Source: CAYNQK01 sp964470375
GTDB taxonomy: Bacteria; Spirochaetota; Spirochaetia; Treponematales; JBGSOB01
Direction of reading: 5' to 3'
Assembly (NCBI GenBank): GCA_964470375.1
Contig: CAYYCP010000002.1
Location: forward strand, 35,379-99,378
Length of the DNA: 64,000 nucleotides
In this document: piece after piece, positions 52,142 to 59,425 of the stretch
How the letters are laid out: every line of letters starts with the position of its first letter
How positions within the stretch are numbered: the first letter of the stretch is position 1
Position numbers and translations under genes: made by a program
The notes under the pieces: model-generated
The model's database searches: none
What the model was told of the DNA's origin: nothing
Seen by the model: only the letters and a program-made list of their open reading frames with translations

Positions 52142-52879
52142 ATGAAGCGGCCTTCGCGTCTCGGTATCGCCTCAGCCTACCGGATACTCATGGAAGCCTA
52201 CGGACCCCAGGGCTGGTGGCCATGGCTCCGCCATGCCGGCCGGCCCGGCTTCGACGCCCGCGGCTATCATCCCGGCCTCCCGGGGCCGCCTCCTGGGGCC
52301 AAGGACAGGCTGACGGTATGCCTGGGGGCCATCCTGACCCAGAACGCGGCCTGGACAAACGCCGAGAAAGCCCTAGGAGCCCTCCTGGGGGAGGGCTTAG
52401 ACAGCCTCAACAGCATACTCTCGGCACCCCCATCATCAATCGCCGCCGCTATAAGGCCGAGCGGCTACTTCAAGCAGAAAACGAAAAAGATCATCGATTT
52501 CTGCCGGGCCGCCAAGGTCGGGCGTTGGCTGGGTAGGAGTCACCCGCCCGGCCGAGAAGACCTCCTGGCCGTTTGGGGCATAGGGCCGGAGACTGCTGAT
52601 TCCATCCTCCTCTACGCCTTCGGCCGGCCCGTCTTCGTGGTGGACGCCTATACCCGCAGGCTCTTCGCCCGCCTGGGTCTCATGGGTCAGGATGCATCCT
52701 ACGATGATATCCAGGAGGCCTGCCTGCGCGCCCTTCCACTTGATGCCGCCCTCTTCAACGAGTACCATGCCCTCATCGTCGATTGCGGCAAGCGGCATTG
52801 TGCAGCCCGACCTCGCTGCCGAGTCTGCCCCCTGGAAAGCGCCTGCCCGAAGGTCGCCGTGATCCCGCGCGAGGAGTGA
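52142..52879 (+). CDS. HhH-GPD DNA glycosylase, MagIII-like
   Basis: 245 residues of the endonuclease III superfamily. The helix-hairpin-helix reads VWGIGPETADSILLYAFG with the catalytic Asp in FVVDAYTRR (~168). The Lys that makes endonuclease III a lyase is Glu (~150), as in the monofunctional 3-methyladenine glycosylase MagIII. C-terminal Cys residues (CAARPRCRVCPLESAC) fit a 4Fe-4S cluster. Probably removes alkylated bases. Starts 30 bases after the ppdK terminator and is followed 3 bases later by the PRPP synthetase gene. Confidence 0.82.
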   Translation: MKRPSRLGIASAYRILMEAYGPQGWWPWLRHAGRPGFDARGYHPGLPGPPPGAKDRLTVCLGAILTQNAAWTNAEKALGALLGEGLDSLNSILSAPPSSIAAAIRPSGYFKQKTKKIIDFCRAAKVGRWLGRSHPPGREDLLAVWGIGPETADSILLYAFGRPVFVVDAYTRRLFARLGLMGQDASYDDIQEACLRALPLDAALFNEYHALIVDCGKRHCAARPRCRVCPLESACPKVAVIPREE

Positions 52880-52881
52880 GC

Positions 52882-53952
52882 ATGGGTGATATAGCCATCC
52901 TGTCTACACGCTCAATGTCCGAGTACTGTAAAGGCGTCCTGAGGGCCATGGCGGATGAGAGACTTCCATCGATACCGCTCTGCCGTATGCAAGCCGAGGG
53001 CTTCGCCGACGGGGAGATGGAAGTCAGCCTGATCGACAGCGTCCGGGGCAAGGACGTCTTCATCATCGCCTCTTCAGCCATGAACCCCGACAAGATCCCG
53101 CCTGCGGAATGCAAGCTCGAGCTTTACCACGCCCTGGACGCACTAAAACGGGCCAAGGCCGGGCGCCTTACCGTCTTCGAGCCTTACGTGGCCTGTTCCA
53201 GGTCCGACCGCGCCACCCGCCGCAACTCAGTGGGCTTATGGGTCCACTTCAAGATCGTAGTCTCCCTGGGAGCGGACCAGATTGTCACTTTTCAGCTGCA
53301 TTCCGATAAGTCCAAGTCCATGCTCGATCCCGTCACTTGCCGCTTCGACGACATTCCTGCCTATACCCTCCTGGCGAAGGATATATGCGACCGCCATATC
53401 AGGAACCGCCAAGCCCTGATCGAGGAAGTCCGTCCGGGCTGGGCCTTTTGCTCCGTAGACTCGGGTGGAGAGAAGCTGGCGAAACGCTTCGCATCGATCT
53501 TCGGCTGCGAGCTGGTGATAGCCCATAAGCAACGCGATTACTGCCAGCCCAACAGAGTCGAGCGCATTGACATACTCTCCTCGGGAGATCTCAGGGGCAA
53601 GAAAGCCTGGATAGTGGACGATATGGTGGATACGGCCGCCTCCGCGGAGGCCCTCATCCGCGAGCTGGGCAAGCGCGGACTCTCCGGCATAAACCTGGCG
53701 GCCGTGCATCCAGTTCTATCAGGGCCGGCCGTATCCAGGCTTCTGGCTTTACACCAAGAGGGTCTCCTAGGCGAACTCCTGGTCATGGATACCGTACCGG
53801 GCGTACGCGCATTGGTTCCCGCCCTACCCTTCTTGAGAATCGTGGATTCGACGGGCTTGGCTGCCGCCATCGTGCGCACCCTGCATGTCGAGGGTTCCAT
53901 GTCGGGCTTTTTCGAGGAATTCTGCCCACAGGCATACTTGGAAGGGCGCTAA
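52882..53952 (+). CDS. prs: Ribose-phosphate pyrophosphokinase
   Basis: About 356 residues, somewhat longer than the usual ~315. FEPYVACSRSDRATRRNSVG covers the flexible ATP-binding region, and the PRPP loop is VDDMVDTAASAEALIREL. It makes PRPP for nucleotide, His and Trp synthesis. The start at MGDIAILSTRSM follows the glycosylase stop by 2 bases with GAGGAGTGAGC upstream. The classical Prs motifs are diverged, so this is a treponemal subtype. Confidence 0.88.
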   Translation: MGDIAILSTRSMSEYCKGVLRAMADERLPSIPLCRMQAEGFADGEMEVSLIDSVRGKDVFIIASSAMNPDKIPPAECKLELYHALDALKRAKAGRLTVFEPYVACSRSDRATRRNSVGLWVHFKIVVSLGADQIVTFQLHSDKSKSMLDPVTCRFDDIPAYTLLAKDICDRHIRNRQALIEEVRPGWAFCSVDSGGEKLAKRFASIFGCELVIAHKQRDYCQPNRVERIDILSSGDLRGKKAWIVDDMVDTAASAEALIRELGKRGLSGINLAAVHPVLSGPAVSRLLALHQEGLLGELLVMDTVPGVRALVPALPFLRIVDSTGLAAAIVRTLHVEGSMSGFFEEFCPQAYLEGR

Positions 53953-54001
53953 GCGCTTTCCAGGGAGACCGCACGTTTGTACTGATGTTTTTCGCCGTGT
54001 A

Positions 54002-54451
54002 TCAGAAAAGGCCCTTGCTGTCCAGGAGGATGGTGACCGGGCCCAGGTTTGTGTAGCTCACTTCCATGCGTGAGCGGAAGACCCCCTCGGCTACCTCGCT
54101 CAGGTTGGCCCGCAGGAGCTGTATCAGACAATTGTATATGGGCAGGGCCTCCTCGTGTCCCATGGCCATGTCGAATGAAGGCCGCCGGCCTTTGCGAGCG
54201 TCAGCCATCAAGGTGAACTGTGAAACCACCAGAATGCCGCCGCCCACATCGAGAAGGCTGCGGTTCATCTTTCCAGACTCGTCCTCGAAGATGCGCAGCC
54301 CGATGAGCTTGTCGGCCATACGCCGCGCGTCCTCCCCTGAATCGCCCTGGCCTATGCCGACGTAGGCCAGCAAGCCCCGTTCAAGGCTGCCGACGAGGCG
54401 CCCTTCAACGCTCACACGCGCGTCCCTGACGCGCATGGCAACCGCCCGCAT
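54002..54451 (-). CDS. dtd: D-aminoacyl-tRNA deacylase
   Basis: 149 residues with the family motifs SQFTLMADARKGRRPSF and the Gly-cisPro motif in NLGPVTILLDSKG. It removes D-amino acids (and Gly mischarged on tRNA-Ala). Last gene of the rpe unit, 8 bases after a TPR gene. Convergent with prs; no terminator is evident in the 49-base gap. Confidence 0.95.
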   Translation of the reverse strand: MRAVAMRVRDARVSVEGRLVGSLERGLLAYVGIGQGDSGEDARRMADKLIGLRIFEDESGKMNRSLLDVGGGILVVSQFTLMADARKGRRPSFDMAMGHEEALPIYNCLIQLLRANLSEVAEGVFRSRMEVSYTNLGPVTILLDSKGLF

Positions 54452-54459
54452 CGATTACC

Positions 54460-55539
54460 TCAGTAGGCCAGGAGGTGGACTGCCAGCACCTCCAGCCAAG
54501 GCCCCTGGGCGCCTGTACGGACGTAGGCCAGGACTTCTATGGGCTCGTCGGGGCCGAATGCGCCGGCCTGGGCGCCCCGGCAGGGGATGATGCCCTCCAG
54601 GCGCTTCCTATCGTGATATCCGACCATCAAATCGAATGCCGTCTTTCCCTCGACGATTGCAAGATTGGCGGCCACCCCCTTCCAGGCTACAGCGCAGCTC
54701 TCATAGAGGGCCGGTGAAGTGTAGACGTCGGAGAATCCGGGCACATCCTTTATGTCACTGAAGCTGGGCTCGCGCGCGTAATCCTTGATGAGGGCGGCCT
54801 TGGCTCTCAGCGCTTCCGAAGCGTTTGAGTTGAGGATACGGTTGGCCTCCCTGACGGCGAGATTATCTCGGTATTCGGAGAAGAGCTTAAGAGCCTTCTG
54901 GTAGGTAGAGAGGGCTTCCTCCTGGGTGAAACGGTAGAGGGCGGCTTGGGCCTGCCCGAGGGGTGCGGCAAGCTCGTCCGGACTAAGGACAAGTTCACGA
55001 GCCCCGCTCCTAAGCTCCCGGCGTCCTTGAACGAGCGCTCGTATGCCCATATATCCGAGCCAGAGTGCGCATGCCGCAAAGATGATGAAAGCGGCTATGA
55101 GAATGACCCGAGCCGGTCTGGCGGGCAAGGTGGGATAGAGCGCTCGGACGGCGCCGGATTCAATGAATGCGGATAGGGAGGACTCGTCAGCCATTCTGCG
55201 GATGGACTCAAGACCACGGCGAGCCAGTTTATCCTTGGGATCCTCGTCGATGATGTCCAGGTAAGCGCGCAGGGCTGACTGGATATCGCGCCGGCGAAGG
55301 TCTATGGCGGCCAGGCCGAGGCGGCAATCCCTGTCACCGGGTTGAAGCTGGAGGGCCCTGCGTAAGTACGTCTGGGCTCCACCCTGGTCATTGGCCTGGA
55401 GGCAGGCCATGCCCAGGAGGCGGTAGAAGGCGGATGACTCACGATATTGCATGACCATCGGTTCAAGGCGGCGGATGGCTTGGGCGTAACGCCGCCTGCG
55501 GTAATCCCGCTCGGCCGTCTCAAGCAGGCTGCGACCCAT
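54460..55539 (-). CDS. TPR protein with central membrane anchor
   Basis: 359 residues. The N-terminal ~120 are tetratricopeptide repeats (YRLLGMACLQANDQGGAQTYL). One membrane segment is at ~143-165 (VILIAAFIIFAACALWLGYM). A C-terminal soluble domain (~170-359) has no recognised family. The TPR half should be cytosolic and the C-terminal half periplasmic, or the reverse. It lies 3 bases after the exported hypothetical gene. Confidence 0.75.
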   Translation of the reverse strand: MGRSLLETAERDYRRRRYAQAIRRLEPMVMQYRESSAFYRLLGMACLQANDQGGAQTYLRRALQLQPGDRDCRLGLAAIDLRRRDIQSALRAYLDIIDEDPKDKLARRGLESIRRMADESSLSAFIESGAVRALYPTLPARPARVILIAAFIIFAACALWLGYMGIRALVQGRRELRSGARELVLSPDELAAPLGQAQAALYRFTQEEALSTYQKALKLFSEYRDNLAVREANRILNSNASEALRAKAALIKDYAREPSFSDIKDVPGFSDVYTSPALYESCAVAWKGVAANLAIVEGKTAFDLMVGYHDRKRLEGIIPCRGAQAGAFGPDEPIEVLAYVRTGAQGPWLEVLAVHLLAY

Positions 55540-55542
55540 AGG

Positions 55543-56643
55543 CTAATAGGAATTGCGCCGGGATTTGAGATCCTCGATGGCCGCGCGCATCTCTTCGATG
55601 TCGGCCTGGCTGGCCTCCGCGCCAGAGGCTATGATGGCGTCTATACGCTCCAGGATCTCCTTTACCGCCATGAAGTCCGTACGCAGTCGTGCCTGGCGTT
55701 CGCGCTTGGCGTCTTCCTCGGTCTTTACAGATATCTGCTCGGCCGACGAGGCATCCGCCGAAGCCTGGGAGGCGTCACTGGGCGTGTAGATGGGACCTGA
55801 CTTGGCGCCCGATGAAGCCTCCATGGCCGGACGCCCGCCCTCCCCTGAGAAGCCGGCTATCACGAAGGAGTACTGGATACTCTTGGCGGAGGGGAGCACA
55901 GCGGCGTCCCATTCAAGGCTGACGGCCGAATCGTTTATGGAATAGGGCTGGAGGGTAAAGTTGCGGGACTGACTGTATTCATAGTTCCAAGCCGAAGAAT
56001 TGAGCCTGGACCAGTTGGCTAGAACGATTCGGTCGGCTTTGAGCAATCCGGAGGCCGGTAGGGGCAGGAGGGTTCCTATGCCGCCGGACGTGGATGCCGA
56101 AACCAGCCATTCGTCTGCGGAGCGGGAGTCAAGCATGGTCTCATTGGAGATGCGTTGGCGGATGTTAGTGCTGAAGTGGCTGGAGGAATTTTCACCCAGA
56201 TGGGTGTCAAGGATGACCCGAAGGCCGGCTAAGTAGTCGCGAGTGGAGGTATTGGATATGGTGATGCTGATGATCAAGCCGTCGCTCAGGCTTGAACCAC
56301 GGGACTTCATAAAGTTGAAATTCTGCGTGACCGTGCAGAAGGATGATTTGAACACGAACTCAGCCCCGCTCCCGTTGCGCCGGGAGCCGATGCGGAATTC
56401 CGTGCTTTCCCCCATGCGGTAGAGAATCCCGTCGATGTACACGTTGGTGGAGGATGTACGGGGGTCGCGATCGAACACGAGAGCCTCATAGCGGCCCTTA
56501 GCCACGTCAGCCAGGTAATAGGCGGAAAAGCGCCCTGAATCCTCGTGAAGGACGATCTTGATGAGGCCGTCCTTCACCTCCAGGGCGCCGGCGGCTCCGG
56601 TCACGACCAGCGCCATCGTCAGGGCTATGGCCTTTCGCATCAT
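55543..56643 (-). CDS. Exported hypothetical protein
   Basis: 366 residues, signal peptide (MMRKAIALTMALVVTGAAGA), a long beta-rich domain (~20-265, for example RVILDTHLGENSSSHFSTNI), a Ser/Ala linker, and a C-terminal coiled coil (~305-360). No family recognised. Its ATG overlaps the upstream TPR stop (ATGA), so the two exported proteins are translated together and may form a periplasmic complex. Confidence 0.75.
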   Translation of the reverse strand: MMRKAIALTMALVVTGAAGALEVKDGLIKIVLHEDSGRFSAYYLADVAKGRYEALVFDRDPRTSSTNVYIDGILYRMGESTEFRIGSRRNGSGAEFVFKSSFCTVTQNFNFMKSRGSSLSDGLIISITISNTSTRDYLAGLRVILDTHLGENSSSHFSTNIRQRISNETMLDSRSADEWLVSASTSGGIGTLLPLPASGLLKADRIVLANWSRLNSSAWNYEYSQSRNFTLQPYSINDSAVSLEWDAAVLPSAKSIQYSFVIAGFSGEGGRPAMEASSGAKSGPIYTPSDASQASADASSAEQISVKTEEDAKRERQARLRTDFMAVKEILERIDAIIASGAEASQADIEEMRAAIEDLKSRRNSY

Positions 56644-57662
56644 TTCAAAGCTCCATCAGGCGAACCGGCTATGATCGACTCCAGATAGGCGTTTTTTAGC
56701 TCGAGGGCCTCGGCCTTGAGATCCAACAGGGCCTCGCGTGACGAGGACGCCGATTCGCCCGTCTGGGACGGAGCGCGGGAAGTCAATTCGCTGAGCGATG
56801 CCTTGGCCTTATCCCGCTCAGCCTGGGCCGCCGCCAAGGAGGCCTGCAGGGCTTCTACCTGGGCTTCCAGCTGACGGGAGCGGGCTTCCAGGGCGCTGGA
56901 CTGGGATTCGAGCTGGGATATGCGATCCTGGTCCTGGACCACATTGCCGGCCCCGCGCAGAGCGGCTATCTGCTTCTGGTAGGCGTTCAAAGCCTGCTCA
57001 TAGGTCTTCTCGCGCCCCTGGTACTCCTCGATGATCCTGAGTGACTCCTCGTGGCTCCATTTGAGGAGTTTGAGCAACTCCTCTTCGCGGTACTTAAGGT
57101 CGATCAGGCCAAGACGGTAGTTGGCGGCCTCGCTCTTGACACCCTCCGGGTACTGCTTGACCAGGGCTTGGAAGACCGATTCGGCTTGCTTAAGCTTACC
57201 CAGCTGGTACATGCACTCGCCGGCCCAGAAGAGGCCGGAGGGATAGAGGTCGCTCTTGGGGTAGGTTTCCAAGAAATTCTGGAAGACGGTCAGGGCCCGA
57301 TCATAGTCCTGCTTGAGGAAGGCTATGCGGCCCTGCTGATAGAGACCGTCCGGGTAGAGCTGGCTGGAGGGATAGCTGGAGAGGAAGAGGGACATGGAGC
57401 GGTCGGCGTTATCGTAGTCTCGCAGTCCCACATAGCACAGAGCTGACCAATAGATAGCCTCGGGATGAACCTTTTTGGCGGATGGATCCAGGGCCAGGCC
57501 CTGGAAGGTCGAGAGAGCGGCGGAGTAGTCGGCCTTCTCGAATTTGGCGAGCCCCTGGTCCAGCCGAGAAGCCGCTTCGCCCTTGGGAGCCTGGGCTTGG
57601 GCCTGGATGGCAGCCAAGCAGACCGCCAATATGATCGGGATCGATGTCGCCGGTTTTCGCAT
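56640..57662 (-). CDS. Exported TPR/coiled-coil protein (YbgF/BamD-like layout)
   Basis: About 340 residues. A signal peptide (MRKPATSIPIILAVCLAAIQAQA) is followed by BamD/YbgF-type TPRs (YSAALSTFQGLALDP, YDRALTVFQNFLETYPKSDLY) to ~200, then a long coiled coil (~225-310). Such proteins coordinate envelope constriction or outer-membrane assembly in other bacteria; here only the layout is seen. Start ATG 57662 is chosen for its signal peptide; four codons upstream remain open. Confidence 0.78.
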   Translation of the reverse strand: MRKPATSIPIILAVCLAAIQAQAQAPKGEAASRLDQGLAKFEKADYSAALSTFQGLALDPSAKKVHPEAIYWSALCYVGLRDYDNADRSMSLFLSSYPSSQLYPDGLYQQGRIAFLKQDYDRALTVFQNFLETYPKSDLYPSGLFWAGECMYQLGKLKQAESVFQALVKQYPEGVKSEAANYRLGLIDLKYREEELLKLLKWSHEESLRIIEEYQGREKTYEQALNAYQKQIAALRGAGNVVQDQDRISQLESQSSALEARSRQLEAQVEALQASLAAAQAERDKAKASLSELTSRAPSQTGESASSSREALLDLKAEALELKNAYLESIIAGSPDGALK

Positions 57663-57716
57663 GGCACCCCTCAAGATCGATTATCGGCGCGGGGGCCCGC
57701 CCGCTCAAGAGAAGCT

Positions 57717-58364
57717 TTATTCCAAGGCCTTTATGGCTGCAGCCCGGTCGGCTGAGCCGAAGACCGCGCTTCCGGCTATCAGGGTGTCAGCCCCGGCCGT
57801 GCGGGCGGCCCGGGCGGTGCCTGGGTCTATGCCCCCGTCCACATAGATGCGGAAGCCCAGGCCAGCCTGCTCGCGAAGGCGCCGCAGGCGTTTCACCTTC
57901 TCGAGGCAGGCCGGTATGAGCTCCTGCCCGCCCCAGCCCGGGTTGACCGTCATCACGAGGACGATGTCGGTTGCGGCTAGGAGCTCAGACAGGGCCTCGG
58001 CCGGCGTGGAAGGCACGATGGAAATTCCGGCCGCCAGTCCCAGGCCGCGGATCTCCGAGAGGAGGCGATGAGCGTGCGTGCAGGCTTCCAGGTGGAAGGT
58101 GATGGCGGCCGCGCCGGCTTCCGCGAAGGCGCGGATTTTACGCTCAGGCTCTTGGGTCATCAGGTGGACGTCCGGCAGCATGTCTAGTTGTTCACGGACG
58201 GCCCTCACCAAAGCCTCGCCATAGCTGATGGGGGGCACGAAGAGCCCGTCCATGACGTCGATGTGGACAGAATCGAGACCGGCCGAGCGGCATTGGGCTA
58301 TATCGCGCTCAAGGTTAAGCGGGTCGGCGGCCAGGATGGAAGGCAGCACTCGCATGGCTTGCAT
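57717..58364 (-). CDS. rpe: Ribulose-phosphate 3-epimerase
   Basis: 215 residues. VLPSILAADPLNLERDI, DSVHIDVMDGLFVPP, HLMTQEPER, MTVNPGWGGQ and YVDGGIDPGTA are the metal-binding and catalytic motifs of this TIM barrel. Pentose phosphate pathway. The ATG at 58364 lies 7 bases after a -10 box, so the mRNA is predicted leaderless; a second ATG is three codons in. First gene of rpe-TPR-exported-TPR-dtd. Confidence 0.95.
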   Translation of the reverse strand: MQAMRVLPSILAADPLNLERDIAQCRSAGLDSVHIDVMDGLFVPPISYGEALVRAVREQLDMLPDVHLMTQEPERKIRAFAEAGAAAITFHLEACTHAHRLLSEIRGLGLAAGISIVPSTPAEALSELLAATDIVLVMTVNPGWGGQELIPACLEKVKRLRRLREQAGLGFRIYVDGGIDPGTARAARTAGADTLIAGSAVFGSADRAAAIKALE

Positions 58365-58371
58365 GGGGCTA

Positions 58372-58400
58372 ATATAACCCGCCTCGAGCTAGAGATACAA
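58372..58400 (-). promoter_or_regulatory. Promoter of rpe
   Basis: Minus strand TTGTAT (58395-58400), a 17-base spacer and TTATAT (58372-58377). The -35 box abuts that of the divergent promoter at 58401. Confidence 0.65.
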
Positions 58401-58428
58401 TTGACTAAACCAATAAAAAAAGTATAAT
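58401..58428 (+). promoter_or_regulatory. Promoter of the TPR/greA unit
   Basis: TTGACT (58401-58406), a 16-base spacer and a consensus TATAAT (58423-58428), the best -10 in the window. Predicted leader about 11 bases, with no Shine-Dalgarno. Confidence 0.8.
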
Positions 58429-58445
58429 CGATAATAAGAGCTTCA

Positions 58446-59411
58446 ATGGAAAAGAACGTCGGGTCAGATGATGCAGGTGCGCGCCCGGATGTGCGGGAGG
58501 CTCTCGTCAGGGGCTATGCCGCGCTCCGCTCAGCCGACATCCGTTCCGCGCAGGAACGCTTTGACGAGGCCCTCAAGCTTGATTTCGATGATGCGGAGGT
58601 GATGTTCGACCTGAAATGCGCGGGCTTCTGGCTCGACCGCGTCGAGAAGGCCGAGGGGCTCGCTGATCCCTTCGAGCGCGGCGAATACATAACGGGGCAG
58701 TGGAAATCCTTCACGTCCTATCAGGCCCGTATGGAGGGCCGTACGGACGACGCGGCCTACGCCTTCCGCTACTTCGCTTTCACCTTGGCGCTCGATTGCT
58801 TCATGGCCGTCCGGCACGAGCCCCAGGACAGGCGGGAGGCGGATCTTTCGCTGCGCATCGGGCGATGCTACAAGGGCCGTGGCGAATACGAACCGGCCAT
58901 CGCCCACCTGGAGGAGGCCATGAAGGCCCGGCGTGAGGATCCTGAGATAGTGGCCGAACTGGCCGACGCCTACGCCATGGTCGACCAGACCCGCACCGCC
59001 AAGGCCCTCTTCCGGGAGGCCTTCTTCCTTGATCCGCAGAGGGTGGATCTGGATTCCATGGAGTCTTACCTGATGCGCGGGCTTATCGAGCGCGTAAGCG
59101 CAATGGGCTATCAAGGCGCGGAGCTGCGCGAGTGGCTGCCGGTTCAGGCGGTCCTGTTGGGCGCCTTCAGCGTCAAGCGGGAGCTGCGCCCGGTCGAGGC
59201 CGGCAAGTTGAGGCAGGCCATTTACCGCCTGGAAAACGAGCTGAAGGAGCCTGCGGCCGATCGTGCGATTCTGGTGCCCAGATTGCTCAATTGCTATTTC
59301 TGGCTGGTTGATCACATGGTCGCCAGCCGCGAGGACAGGTCGAAGATCGACGAGGTGCTGCTCAAGATCCGGATCCTGGATCCGCAGGTCTATAAGCAGT
59401 ACGCCTCATAA
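58446..59411 (+). CDS. TPR-like cytoplasmic protein
   Basis: 321 residues, no signal or membrane segment, all helical. TPR-like repeats occur at ~20-50 and ~130-200 (RIGRCYKGRGEYEPAIAHLE). No specific family recognised. It precedes the GreA fusion by 14 bases, whose N-terminal half is also helical-repeat, so the two could interact. Confidence 0.72.
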   Translation: MEKNVGSDDAGARPDVREALVRGYAALRSADIRSAQERFDEALKLDFDDAEVMFDLKCAGFWLDRVEKAEGLADPFERGEYITGQWKSFTSYQARMEGRTDDAAYAFRYFAFTLALDCFMAVRHEPQDRREADLSLRIGRCYKGRGEYEPAIAHLEEAMKARREDPEIVAELADAYAMVDQTRTAKALFREAFFLDPQRVDLDSMESYLMRGLIERVSAMGYQGAELREWLPVQAVLLGAFSVKRELRPVEAGKLRQAIYRLENELKEPAADRAILVPRLLNCYFWLVDHMVASREDRSKIDEVLLKIRILDPQVYKQYAS

Positions 59412-59425
59412 GGAAGGAGTTTGAG

